From an uncultured Collinsella sp. (GTDB taxonomy: Bacteria; Actinomycetota; Coriobacteriia; Coriobacteriales; Coriobacteriaceae), in contig CAAGEH010000008.1 of assembly GCA_900768795.1 (NCBI GenBank), forward strand, positions 113,840 through 177,839: a stretch of DNA of 64,000 nucleotides, read 5' to 3'. Shown here in pieces: positions 1 to 8,548 of the stretch; the first letter of the stretch is position 1; each line of letters begins with the position of its first letter. The notes below the pieces were generated by a model. It was given only the letters and a program-made list of their open reading frames with translations, did no database searches and was not told the origin of the DNA. The translations under genes and the position numbers were made by a program.

Positions 1-306
1 AGACTGGACATCGGCCTCATCAATGCCGTAGTTGCCGATCTGCGGGTACGTCATGGTCACGATCTGGCCGGCGTAAGACGGGTCAGTCAGCACCTCGAAG
101 TAGCCTTCAAGCGAGGTGTTGAAGCAGACCTCACCGGTCGCGGTGCCCTGCGCACCGCAGGCACGACCATAAAAAATGGTCCCATCTTCCAAATAGAGGA
201 TGCAGGGACCATGTGAGTTTTTGCTTGTACGGGAAAACATGGTTTGCGCCAGCTCGCTGAGCTCGACGCCGCGGGTCTTGATACCCGTTGTATGGTTCAA
301 CGCCAT
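1..306 (-). CDS. carA: Carbamoyl-phosphate synthase small subunit, N-terminal part
   Basis: The 102 visible codons read LYLEDGTIFYGRACGA, then GEVCFNTSLEGYFE and LTDPSYAGQIVTMTYPQIGN, which is the conserved N-terminal domain of CarA. CarA is the glutaminase subunit that feeds ammonia to CarB to make carbamoyl phosphate for pyrimidines and arginine. The ATG at 306-304 follows an AAGGAG ribosome site about 5 bases upstream. A non-conserved stretch of about 30 residues precedes the domain. The gene runs off the left edge, so the class I glutaminase domain with its Cys-His-Glu triad is not visible. Confidence 0.93.
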   Translation of the reverse strand, partial: MALNHTTGIKTRGVELSELAQTMFSRTSKNSHGPCILYLEDGTIFYGRACGAQGTATGEVCFNTSLEGYFEVLTDPSYAGQIVTMTYPQIGNYGIDEADVQS

Positions 307-360
307 TGTCTCTCCTTCTCGGCTTCTCGGAACCGGGTTAAAGGTGTACAGACTCAGTCT

Positions 361-391
361 ATTGTATGCGTTTTTACTCCCATATATGCAA
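361..391 (-). promoter_or_regulatory. Possible carA promoter
   Basis: On the minus strand TTGCAT (391-386) and TACAAT (366-361) are separated by 19 bases and lie about 55 bases upstream of the carA start. A small GACTcAGTC palindrome lies near the expected transcription start. The spacer is longer than the ideal 17, so this is tentative. The rest of 307-639 holds no gene that I can support. Confidence 0.35.
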
Positions 392-639
392 ACATCACGA
401 ACCAATATTGACGCGCATGCCCGATGACTTTTGTTCGATTTTGTGCTAACTGTTCGTTCAATGCGCTCTTCTTTTTATTCAAGCACGCCAGGCGCAGAAG
501 ACGCCGACGGTCGCGGTACCATGGGTTGCAATCAACCGTCGACCGCAACCGTTCGGGCAGAGTAGCATCGACGCCTCGCGCCCAGCTCTCAATCTACAAA
601 CTGGTGCCAGGTGCGCAAAGCCAACGAAAGGACACGTCT

Positions 640-1524
640 ATGGACAAGCCAAATACCACGCTCTTTGAGCGCACGGGCAACGTGATTCCCCGCGTCGCCG
701 CCGTCCATGACATGTGCGGCTACGGCAAATGCTCGCTCGGTGTGGCGATTCCCGTGCTATCGGCGGCGGGCATCGACGTATGCCCGGTGCCCACGGCGCT
801 TTTCTCCGCCCACACCAAATTCCCCGTGTTCTACATGCACGACACCACCCCGATGCTCAACGACTATCTCGATGCATGGCGCAGAGAAGGCGTTGATTTG
901 GACGGAATTTACTCCGGCTTTCTTGGATCCGCCGAGCAGGTCGCCACAATCAAGCGTCTCTATCGCGAGTATCCGCGTGCGCTCCGCATCGTCGACCCCG
1001 TCATGGGCGACGGCGGCGCAAAGTACCCCACCTACACCGATGAGATGTGCGATGCCACGCGGGGGCTTGTCGATGGCGCGGATGTGATCACCCCGAACCT
1101 AACCGAGGCATCGATTCTCACCGGCATCCCCTATGAGGGCGCCGATGTAAGCGCGCAATTCGTGCAGCGCAATATCGACGGGCTGCTCAGCATGGGAGCC
1201 AAGTCCGTGATTATCAAAGGCGTTGTGCACGAAGGCGATCATATGATTCGTAACTACTTGGCAACCTCTAGCGCGCCCGAGGCAGAGGAGGTCGCAAGCG
1301 AGTTGCTGCCGTACATGATTCACGGAACGGGTGACCTGTTTGCCAGCGGTGTTTGCGCTGCAATCTACAACGGTCGCACGCTCGCCGAAGCCGCAGACTT
1401 CGCCGGAAACCTGGTGCGTGCCGCCATGCGCGTCACATGCGATCAACCCAACTTTGAAACGCGCGGCATCTCATTCGAGCCGGTGCTGGGACTTGTTACA
1501 GACCTGGTGAAGCAGTTCGCCTAG
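640..1524 (+). CDS. Pyridoxal/pyridoxamine kinase-like protein (ribokinase fold)
   Basis: The 294-residue product fits the PdxK/PdxY kinase family, which phosphorylates vitamin B6 vitamers with ATP. It begins VAAVHDMCGYGKCSL, carries DPVMGDGGAKYPTY and TPNLTEASILTG in the middle, and ends with HGTGDLFASG, where Asp232 is the expected catalytic base and GTGD the anion hole. The ATG at 640 has GAAAGGA upstream; the frame is open further upstream, but without family similarity or a ribosome site. Its stop overlaps the stop of the convergent gene by 4 bases. A ThiD-like role is less likely but possible from sequence alone. Confidence 0.85.
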   Translation: MDKPNTTLFERTGNVIPRVAAVHDMCGYGKCSLGVAIPVLSAAGIDVCPVPTALFSAHTKFPVFYMHDTTPMLNDYLDAWRREGVDLDGIYSGFLGSAEQVATIKRLYREYPRALRIVDPVMGDGGAKYPTYTDEMCDATRGLVDGADVITPNLTEASILTGIPYEGADVSAQFVQRNIDGLLSMGAKSVIIKGVVHEGDHMIRNYLATSSAPEAEEVASELLPYMIHGTGDLFASGVCAAIYNGRTLAEAADFAGNLVRAAMRVTCDQPNFETRGISFEPVLGLVTDLVKQFA

Positions 1525-2420
1525 CTTTGCGCGGCGGACTTGGCTGCGGTGTCATCGTCTGCTGACGCCTTGCTCTTGCCCGCATCGAAAATCGTGCTCG
1601 TACGGCTCTTCTGCGCCTCGGCGCGCTCGGCGTTTTCCTCGTCGATCTTGTTCTGCGTGATAGCCGGGTCCTCGATCAACGATGAAACCGAGTTGACCTG
1701 TTTTTCGATACGCTTGCCGATGGCATCGTCGACGCTCACGATGCGAAGCTGCCAGTCGATATTGCTCGATTCCGCGCTGGAGTTCTTAGTCCAAACGAAC
1801 GTCAAAATCGAGCGACGCGAGCCCTCCGCCGGCAACAGGCCGAAAAGTTTGTCGCTCTGGATGTTGTCGTTGCCGTCGACATATGCGTCGACGTTATAGA
1901 CCACGCGGTTGATTTTCTCGTTGAGCAGCGCGTTCGTCGCGAGGGCAGCCGCCTGAATCTGACCGTTAGACAGCAGGTCCAGCTCGTTTTTCGAAGTCGT
2001 ATCGAGCACGGTGACCTCGACGGTACCCGCACGCTCGTCCGCCTGGTCGACATTGTATGTAGCGGGGAACTGCGTAAAGCCGTTACCCCACTCGAGGCCG
2101 CCCTGGAGTGCGGCATTCACCGAATCGTACGTAACGTTATCCGAAAGGTTGGCGGTGTTAAGACGGCGCATGACGCCGTAGCCGATCTGCATACCGATGA
2201 CGAGCACGAGGATGGCGATGACCACGCCGATGGCGGTACGATTGATGGTGTGCGACACGTTGGAGCCTGAGGGGTCGTCCTCGGAAAGCGGGTCGACGCG
2301 TTTTGGCGATCGTCTCTTGGAACCGCTCTTGCCGCGGTTCGGGTCGAGCACGCCCGAGGCGTCGATTTCCGAGAACAGCTCCGTTACTTCCTCGGGGCTG
2401 AGGGGCTCTTTACGTGCCAT
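1521..2420 (-). CDS. Single-pass membrane protein of unknown function
   Basis: This 299-residue protein has a charged cytoplasmic N-terminus, one hydrophobic segment at about residues 63-84 (TAIGVVIAILVLVIGMQIGY), and an outside domain of about 180 residues. The C-terminus is rich in Lys, Ala, Asp and Ser. I recognise no enzymatic motif. The start at 2420 has AAGGTAGG upstream. It lies 11 bases after the decayed Gln/Pro-rich gene and was probably in one operon with it. The outside part could be a binding domain, but nothing in the sequence proves that. Confidence 0.7.
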   Translation of the reverse strand: MARKEPLSPEEVTELFSEIDASGVLDPNRGKSGSKRRSPKRVDPLSEDDPSGSNVSHTINRTAIGVVIAILVLVIGMQIGYGVMRRLNTANLSDNVTYDSVNAALQGGLEWGNGFTQFPATYNVDQADERAGTVEVTVLDTTSKNELDLLSNGQIQAAALATNALLNEKINRVVYNVDAYVDGNDNIQSDKLFGLLPAEGSRRSILTFVWTKNSSAESSNIDWQLRIVSVDDAIGKRIEKQVNSVSSLIEDPAITQNKIDEENAERAEAQKSRTSTIFDAGKSKASADDDTAAKSAAQS

Positions 2421-2431
2421 AACCTACCTTG

Positions 2432-2991
2432 CTAAAGTTCAGCGTCGTTGCCGGCGCAAATCGTTTTGGTATCGATAGTACCGCACGATGTGCCATGCGC
2501 TGCATTGTCCTTGAAAAAGGGATGGTTTCGCAGCGGGCCCAGATTTTGCACTGAACCCTGCACGCGCCGAGCACCACGACGATAAGCACCGCCGCAATGG
2601 CGATAAGCGGCTTTTTGCTCTTCTTTTTAGGAGGCTCGGGAGCGGGATTTCATGCTTGGGGAACGGGCTGGGAGAAGGTCGCATTTTGCGGCTGCGGCGG
2701 CATCTGCTGCGGCTGCTGGGGTTGCCACTGGGGCTGGGGCTGCCCCTGCGGTTGCCACTGGGGCTGTTGTTGCGTTGGCATCTGCGGCTGTTGCCCCTGG
2801 GATTGTTGCTGGCCCTGCCTCGGCTGTTGAGGCTGCGGTGGCATCCGCTGCGATTTTTGCCCCTGCTGAGGTTGCCACGACTGCTGAGGCTGTTGCTGCG
2901 GCTGCTGTCCTTGCGGCTAATAGCCTGTGCCACCGACCGCATAATGGTTGTTGTAGGCAGATGTGCCTCTGTTCTGAGATCTTTCTTCCAT
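2432..2991 (-). pseudogene. Decayed Gln/Pro-rich membrane protein gene (two in-frame stops and a frameshift)
   Basis: An ATG at 2991 with a good GGAGGA site begins MEERSQNRGTSAYNNHY, then hits TAG at 2919-2917. The same frame continues as PQGQQPQQQPQQSWQPQQ and similar Gln/Pro-rich sequence until TGA at 2652-2650. It resumes as NPAPEPPKKKSKKP followed by a hydrophobic helix LIAIAAVLIVVVLGA. Just after the helix the frame must shift to reach a sensible tail (NLGPLRNHPFFKDNAAHG) ending in TAG at 2434-2432, 11 bases before the next start. The amber stop sits where CAG (Gln) would fit. The intact ancestor was probably a proline-rich membrane-anchored protein of about 185 residues. Sequencing error is an alternative. 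Confidence 0.7.
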
Positions 2992-3147
2992 ATGTTCCTC
3001 CGACAGTATCGATGCTATTCACACATAAATCGTGACATCACGAATAGTTGTTTAAACATGTTGCCAATTGTTGTTACCTTATCATGGCGAACACGGGTCA
3101 ACGAACCCTACATCATCCAATTGGCGAACGGTTTTGTCCCAGACAAT

Positions 3148-3180
3148 AAAGCAGGCGCCCTGCCTATGCGGCAAGGCGCC
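3148..3180 (-). terminator. Rho-independent terminator of the ABC exporter gene
   Basis: GGCGCCCTGCC (3154-3164) pairs with GGCAAGGCGCC (3170-3180) with one mismatch. In the minus direction the stem is followed by TGCTTTATTG. It lies 24 bases past the exporter stop codon. Confidence 0.6.
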
Positions 3181-3203
3181 CCTCAAAGGTTATCCACCAA
3201 AGA

Positions 3204-4952
3204 TTATCGACCGAACTGCATGCGGTAATACCGCGCGTACGTACCGCCGCGCACGAGGAGCTCGTCATGCGTGCCGCGCTCGACCACATGGCCCGCCTCG
3301 ACCGTCGCGATCTCATCGGCACCCTTAATGGTCGAGAGCCTATGCGCGATGATGATCGTCGTGCGCCCCTGCGCAAGACGCTCCAGACTTTCCTGAACCG
3401 CGCCCTCGCTCTCGTTATCGAGCGCCGACGTTGCCTCATCCAAGATCAAAATCTTGGGATTCTTGAGAAACACGCGAGCGATGGCAACGCGCTGCTTCTG
3501 ACCGCCCGAAAGCCTGCTCCCGCGCTCGCCGACCACAGTGTCGTAGCCATCGGGCAGCGTGCGAATGAACGCATCGATGTTCGCGCGCTTTGCGGCGCAC
3601 TCGATCTCCTCGCGCGATGCACCCGGACGGCCGTAGGCAATGTTCTCCCCGATTGTGCCGTCAAACAGGTACACGTCCTGTTGGACCAAACCGATTGCCT
3701 CGCGCAAACTCTTCTGAGTCACATCGCGTACGTCTTGTCCGTCAATCGTGATGGACCCCGACGCGACATCATAGAAACGGAGGAGCAGCGAACACGTGGT
3801 TGATTTCCCGCCACCCGAAGGTCCCACGAGCGCAAGCGTTTCGCCCGGCTTGATCTGCAGGTCAAGGTGGTCGATCACGGGACGCTCGATTCCTTCTTCG
3901 GTCAACACCTTGGTGTCGTAGCTAAAGCACACGTCATTAAAGCTCACGGCGCCATCGCGCGCGCAGATCGGGCGGGCACCCGGCGCGTCCACGATATCGG
4001 GAACGGTCTGCAGGACCTCATCCATGCGCTTGAAGCCCGCGATCGCCTTTTGATACGACTCGGTCGAGTTGACGAGCGTCTCGAGCGGTGTACAGAACAG
4101 CGAGATATACAGCGCAAACGTCGCCATGTCGATTGCCGAAAGCTCGCCTTTTGCCACAAGCAGACCGCCGAGCAGCACGACCGTAACGTAGAGGATGCCC
4201 GAAAGCAGACCGTACGTCGCCGTGTAGACGCCCATCGTGTGGTACATGCGCTCCTTGGATGCGAGATAGCGGTTGTTGCTTGCGCGGAATTTGGTGCGCT
4301 CGGTCGCCTCGTTCGCAAACGATTTCACTACACGCATGCCCGCAAGCGAATCCTGGAGCTGCGCGTTGATGCCGCTGATCTTTTTGCGGTTGTCGCTGAA
4401 CACGGCGCGCATGCGCAGGTTCTGCCAAACCATCACCACGGCAAAGACCGCCGTGACACCGACCATGGCGAGTGCAAGCGGAGCGGCGATCGTAAAGAGA
4501 ATCACGAACGAGCCGATAATCTCGATACCGCAGATGATAATCCATTCGGGCACATGGTGAGCTGCCTCGCAAATGTCGAACAGGTCGTTGACCACGCGGC
4601 TCATCATGTCGCCCGAGCTATGCGTATCGAAGTACGCAAAGCCCATGCGCTCATAGGCATCGAACAGGTCCTCGCGCATCTTCGACTCCATGCGCGCGCC
4701 CATCACGTGACCCCAATAGCTCACGAAGTAGCGGCAGGCGCATCGCACGGCATACATCGCCACGAGCGCCGCGGCGATCCAGCCAAGCGCACCCATGATG
4801 GCAGCCGCGCCCTGCGTGAACAACCCCGAGGTAAGGTTTCTTAAAACGATGGGAAACGCCAGGTCAATCGCCGCGAGCACCAACGCGCAAATCGTGTCGG
4901 CGATAAAGAGTCCCAGTTGAGGTTTGTAATACGAAAGGAAACGCTTAAACAT
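3204..4952 (-). CDS. ABC exporter, fused membrane and ATPase domains
   Basis: The 582-residue protein has an N-terminal six-helix exporter domain (about 1-310) and a C-terminal nucleotide-binding domain. The latter shows Walker A GPSGGGKST near residue 375, a Q-loop VQQDVYLF, the signature LSGGQKQRVAIA, Walker B ILILDEATSALD and the H-loop IIIAHRLSTI. This is an MsbA/LmrA-type half transporter that should work as a homodimer or paired with another half. The substrate cannot be read from sequence. It starts 15 bases after the NUDIX gene stop and probably shares its transcript. Confidence 0.92.
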   Translation of the reverse strand: MFKRFLSYYKPQLGLFIADTICALVLAAIDLAFPIVLRNLTSGLFTQGAAAIMGALGWIAAALVAMYAVRCACRYFVSYWGHVMGARMESKMREDLFDAYERMGFAYFDTHSSGDMMSRVVNDLFDICEAAHHVPEWIIICGIEIIGSFVILFTIAAPLALAMVGVTAVFAVVMVWQNLRMRAVFSDNRKKISGINAQLQDSLAGMRVVKSFANEATERTKFRASNNRYLASKERMYHTMGVYTATYGLLSGILYVTVVLLGGLLVAKGELSAIDMATFALYISLFCTPLETLVNSTESYQKAIAGFKRMDEVLQTVPDIVDAPGARPICARDGAVSFNDVCFSYDTKVLTEEGIERPVIDHLDLQIKPGETLALVGPSGGGKSTTCSLLLRFYDVASGSITIDGQDVRDVTQKSLREAIGLVQQDVYLFDGTIGENIAYGRPGASREEIECAAKRANIDAFIRTLPDGYDTVVGERGSRLSGGQKQRVAIARVFLKNPKILILDEATSALDNESEGAVQESLERLAQGRTTIIIAHRLSTIKGADEIATVEAGHVVERGTHDELLVRGGTYARYYRMQFGR

Positions 4953-4967
4953 GCAACATCTCTTTGG

Positions 4968-5648
4968 TTATAAACGGTGTGAAATCGCGTCGCAGGCGAG
5001 CGCGCCCACGACGGTCTTGGCATCCTCGATCTTGCCATCGAGCACGGCATCGATCAGCTCGCCTAAGGGCACTAGGTCCACATTGACGAACTCGTCGTCA
5101 TCGGGATCGGGTGCATCGAACTCAAGATGCGTCGCGAGGTAGATATTGATTATCTCATCGCAAAAACCGCAGCTCGAAACGATACGGGTGAGGAAGCGAA
5201 TGCGTCCCGCCCTAAAACCCGTCTCCTCATGCAGTTCGCGCTTGGCGCAATCGAGCGGATCCTCGCTCGGATCGAGCTTGCCGGCGGGAATCTCGACCGT
5301 CACGCGATCGATGGCGGTGCGGTACTGGCGCACCAGCACGATTTTGCCGGAATCGGTCAGGGCGACCACGGCAGATGCGCCGGGATGGCGCACGATATCG
5401 CGCATGGAATGGCGACCATTGGGCAGCTCGACCTCGAGTTTATTCACGTCGAGAATCTTGCCGTGGTAGACGGGCTCCTCCGACAGAATCCTCTCGTGCA
5501 GGCTGGCATCATGCGGGTCGTCGTCGCCCAACACGAGCGCCGGCTCATCGGTCATCTCGCCGCCTGCATCGTCCACATCGTGCCCCTCGCTTCGAGCATC
5601 CTCGTCGACGTACTCGGCGCGCATCGTCTCGTCAGTGTCCTCTGCCAT
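4968..5648 (-). CDS. NUDIX hydrolase, ADP-ribose pyrophosphatase type
   Basis: The product (226 residues from ATG 5648) carries a full NUDIX box at about 123-145, starting GKLDPSEDPLDCAKREL and ending HEETGF, matching Gx5Ex7REUxEExG. The upstream VRQYRTAIDRVTVEIPAGK is typical of ADP-ribose pyrophosphatases, which split ADP-ribose into AMP and ribose 5-phosphate. The first 55 residues are acidic and not conserved. AAGGAG lies 12 bases before the ATG, which is long. The purD terminator lies just upstream, so this gene needs its own promoter or readthrough. Confidence 0.86.
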   Translation of the reverse strand: MAEDTDETMRAEYVDEDARSEGHDVDDAGGEMTDEPALVLGDDDPHDASLHERILSEEPVYHGKILDVNKLEVELPNGRHSMRDIVRHPGASAVVALTDSGKIVLVRQYRTAIDRVTVEIPAGKLDPSEDPLDCAKRELHEETGFRAGRIRFLTRIVSSCGFCDEIINIYLATHLEFDAPDPDDDEFVNVDLVPLGELIDAVLDGKIEDAKTVVGALACDAISHRL

Positions 5649-5672
5649 GGTTATCCACGACTCCTTTTTTTG

Positions 5673-5697
5673 AAAAAACCCCGGTCGGAACCGGGGC
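5673..5697 (-). terminator. Rho-independent terminator of purD
   Basis: CCCCGG (5679-5684) pairs with CCGGGG (5691-5696) around TCGGAA. In the minus direction it is followed by six T. It lies between the purD stop and the NUDIX start. Confidence 0.8.
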
Positions 5698-5738
5698 CTT
5701 ACAGTTAGTTCCTGTTGCAATCTTACGCGATTGAGCAA

Positions 5739-7043
5739 CTACGCGTCCCAAGCGGAACGACCATTGAGCGCACGCAGACCAATGTCATGGCGAAGCGTCT
5801 TGCCCTCAAAGTCGATCTTGTCGCACGCCTCGTATGCGCGGTTGCGCGCCTCTTCAAAGGTCTTGCCCAACGCCGTGACGGCGAGCACGCGACCGCCGTT
5901 GGTGAGGACCTTGTCGCCCTCGACGCGCGTGCCGGCGTGATATACCGTGACGTCCTCCATGGCCTCGGCATCCTCGATACCGGTGATGACCTTGCCTTTC
6001 TCGTAGCTACCCGGATAGCCGGCGCTCGTGAGGACCACGGCAACCGCCCACTCGTCGCGCCAGTCGAGCTCGATCTGATCGAGCGTCTTGTTGGCGCACG
6101 CGAGCATGACCTCGACAAGGTCGTTCTTGAGGCGCGGAAGCACAACCTGGGTCTCGGGATCACCGAAGCGCGCATTGAACTCGAGAACCTTGGGGCCGGC
6201 GGGGGTGAGCATGAAGCCACCATAGAGGCAGCCGCGGTAGTCGATGTCCTCGGCGGCAAGCTCGGCAACCGTTGCCTCCATGATGCGCACCATCTCTGCG
6301 TGCTCCTCGTCCGTCACGATCGGCACAGGGCTGTAGACACCCATGCCGCCCGTGTTGGGGCCGCGATCTCCCTCGAGGGCGCGCTTGTGGTCCTGCGAAG
6401 TTGCCATCGGGCGGAGCGTCTTGCCGTCGGTGAACGCCAGAAGCGAGCACTCGGGACCGGTAAGCATCTCCTCGATAACGACCGTGCTGCCCGCATCGCC
6501 AAAGGTTCCGCCAAAGCACTCGCGCACGGCCTCCTCGGCCTGGGAAAGCTCGGTTGCAACGATGACGCCTTTGCCCGCGGCGAGACCGTCGGCCTTCACG
6601 ACGAGCGGAGCGCCCTGCTCGCGCACGTATGCGAGCGCAGAAGCTTCATCGGTAAACGAGCCGTAAGCGGCAGTAGGGATGTTGGCGCGCCCCATAAGCT
6701 GCTTGGAGAAGAGCTTGGAGCCCTCCATTTGCGCGCCCTCGGCGCCCGGGCCGAAGCAGGCTATACCCGCATCGCGCACGGCATCGGCAACGCCCGCGAC
6801 GAGCGGAGCCTCGGGACCGATTACCACAAGACCGCAGCCGTGCTCGCGTGCAAACGCCGCCACGGCAGCCGGGTCCTCGGCATCGAGTTCGACGTTCTCG
6901 CCGCAACGCGCGGTACCGCCGTTACCCGGTGCAATATAGAGCTTGCCGCAACGGGAAGACTCTGCGAGCTTTGCCGCGAGCGCGTGCTCACGACCGCCGC
7001 TGCCCAATAGAAGAATGTCGATGACCTGGTTATCTGCGCTCAT
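5739..7043 (-). CDS. purD: Phosphoribosylamine-glycine ligase
   Basis: PurD joins glycine to phosphoribosylamine with ATP in de novo purine synthesis. The 434-residue product shows the N-terminal LLLGSGGREHALAAKL, the ATP-grasp stretch APLVVKADGLAAGKGV, the signature GDRGPNTGGMGVYSP, and the metal site LEFNARFGDPETQ. The ATG at 7043 has GGGAGG close upstream; a TTG four codons earlier is less likely. It ends at the terminator at 5673. The length matches the family. Confidence 0.96.
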   Translation of the reverse strand: MSADNQVIDILLLGSGGREHALAAKLAESSRCGKLYIAPGNGGTARCGENVELDAEDPAAVAAFAREHGCGLVVIGPEAPLVAGVADAVRDAGIACFGPGAEGAQMEGSKLFSKQLMGRANIPTAAYGSFTDEASALAYVREQGAPLVVKADGLAAGKGVIVATELSQAEEAVRECFGGTFGDAGSTVVIEEMLTGPECSLLAFTDGKTLRPMATSQDHKRALEGDRGPNTGGMGVYSPVPIVTDEEHAEMVRIMEATVAELAAEDIDYRGCLYGGFMLTPAGPKVLEFNARFGDPETQVVLPRLKNDLVEVMLACANKTLDQIELDWRDEWAVAVVLTSAGYPGSYEKGKVITGIEDAEAMEDVTVYHAGTRVEGDKVLTNGGRVLAVTALGKTFEEARNRAYEACDKIDFEGKTLRHDIGLRALNGRSAWDA

Positions 7044-7122
7044 GGACCCTCCCAAAGGTCTTTAGCGCGCATCGGGCGCGCGCTTGTCTGCAAATCGAAC
7101 GCCCAAAACGGACGCAAACAGG

Positions 7123-7154
7123 ACGTCCCCCGCGCCTGTCGACACAGGGGACGT
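7123..7154 (-). terminator. Hairpin downstream of purA
   Basis: ACGTCCCC (7123-7130) is an exact inverted repeat of GGGGACGT (7147-7154), 7 bases past the purA stop. The run of T is weak (CCTGTTTG), so it may end transcription inefficiently or act only as a 3' stabiliser. Confidence 0.45.
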
Positions 7155-7160
7155 TGAAGA

Positions 7161-8447
7161 TTACTTCCAGAAGCGATTGATGATCTGCTCACGCTCGGGA
7201 CCGACGCCCACGAAGGTCACACGTGTGTGCGCAAGGTCCTCAATGAACATAACGTAATCCTGAGCAGCCTTGGGCAGCTCCTCAAAGGTGCGGCAGCCGG
7301 TGATGTCGCACTTCCAACCGGGCAGATCCTCATAGATCGGCTTTGCATGCTCAAAACGCACTTGATGCTCGGGGACGCTCGTGTAACGAACACCGTCCAC
7401 ATCGTAGGCGACGCAGACCTTGATGGTGTCGAAAACCGAAAGCACGTCGAGTTTGGTAAGCGCGATGTCGGTAAGGCCGTTCACGCGCGAGGAGAAGTTG
7501 GCGATGGGGCCGTCGAACCAGCCCACGCGGCGACGGCGGCCGGTGGTAACACCGTACTCGTAGCCCTCCTCGGTGAGGGTGTGGCCCTCCTCCGTCTCGT
7601 ACGCGAGCTCGGTGGGCATGGGGCCCATACCGACACGGGTGATGTAGGCCTTCATGATACCGAGGACGCGGTTGACGTTTTTCATGCCCACGCCGGAACC
7701 GGTGATAGCGCCACCGGCGGTGCAGTTGGACGAGGTGACGTACGGATACGTACCGTGGTCGATATCGAGCAGCGTTGCCTGGGCGCCCTCAAACAGAAGG
7801 TTCTTACCGGCGTCGACCATATCGTCGAGCAAAAGACCCGTCTCGGTGATGTACGGACGCAGACGCTCGGCATACGGCATGTACTCATCGCAGATCTGGT
7901 CGACCGTGTAGGTGGGCAGACCGTAGAGCAGCTCGAGCTCGGGGTTGATACGGGCGAGTGCCGTCTCGAGATTGTCGCGGAAGATCGCCTCGTCGAGCAT
8001 GTCCTGCATGCGCAGGCCGATGCGGGCCATCTTGTCCTGGTAGCAGGGGCCGATGCCGCGCTTGGTGGTGCCGATGTTCTTCTTACCGAGCTTTGCCTCA
8101 AACGCACCGTCGAGATCGATGTGGTACGGCATGATGATATGGGCGTTACCAGAAATACGCAGATTGTCGCAGGTGATACCGTCCCTCTGGAACATGTCGA
8201 GTTCCTCGATGACGGTCTTGGGGTTAACTACGCAGCCGTTGCCGATGACCGAGATGCAGTCGGGATACATGATGCCCGAGGGAATCTGATGCAGACCGTA
8301 TTTCTTGCCGTTGACGACGATAGTGTGACCCGCGTTGTTACCGCCCGAATAGCGCACGACACTGTCAAATTCACCTGCGATGAGGTCACAGATTTTGCCC
8401 TTGCCCTCGTCGCCCCACTGAGTACCGACCAAAACGGTTGACGGCAT
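7161..8447 (-). CDS. purA: Adenylosuccinate synthetase
   Basis: PurA converts IMP and aspartate to adenylosuccinate with GTP. The 428-residue protein starts STVLVGTQWGDEGKGKICD (the P-loop carrying the catalytic Asp) and has GGNNAGHTIV, GTTKRGIGPCYQDK, and GTYPYVTSSNC. Length and start are standard, with AGGAG before ATG 8447. A terminator separates it from dnaB upstream, so it probably has its own promoter in 8448-8548. Confidence 0.97.
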   Translation of the reverse strand: MPSTVLVGTQWGDEGKGKICDLIAGEFDSVVRYSGGNNAGHTIVVNGKKYGLHQIPSGIMYPDCISVIGNGCVVNPKTVIEELDMFQRDGITCDNLRISGNAHIIMPYHIDLDGAFEAKLGKKNIGTTKRGIGPCYQDKMARIGLRMQDMLDEAIFRDNLETALARINPELELLYGLPTYTVDQICDEYMPYAERLRPYITETGLLLDDMVDAGKNLLFEGAQATLLDIDHGTYPYVTSSNCTAGGAITGSGVGMKNVNRVLGIMKAYITRVGMGPMPTELAYETEEGHTLTEEGYEYGVTTGRRRRVGWFDGPIANFSSRVNGLTDIALTKLDVLSVFDTIKVCVAYDVDGVRYTSVPEHQVRFEHAKPIYEDLPGWKCDITGCRTFEELPKAAQDYVMFIEDLAHTRVTFVGVGPEREQIINRFWK

Positions 8448-8462
8448 GTTTTCTCCTCACAT

Positions 8463-8503
8463 AAAAAGGTTGTCCCCGCACAAGCCTCTTTGGCTGCGCG
8501 GGG
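8463..8503 (-). terminator. Rho-independent terminator of dnaB
   Basis: CCCCGC (8474-8479) pairs with GCGGGG (8498-8503), with an inner GCC/GGC pairing. In the minus direction it is followed by CAACCTTTTTA. It sits between the dnaB stop and the purA start. Confidence 0.65.
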
Positions 8504-8548
8504 CACCAAAAGCACGCACCATTATAGCGGTGTCGGCGCTTACTCGGC

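Noticed and set aside
2432..2991. Stop-codon readthrough or recoding of TAG and TGA
   Set aside because: A frameshift is also required and no selenocysteine-type structure is visible, so decay is simpler.
5715..7010. 431-codon frame antisense to purD
   Set aside because: Mirrors purD codon structure and overlaps its terminator; no independent evidence.
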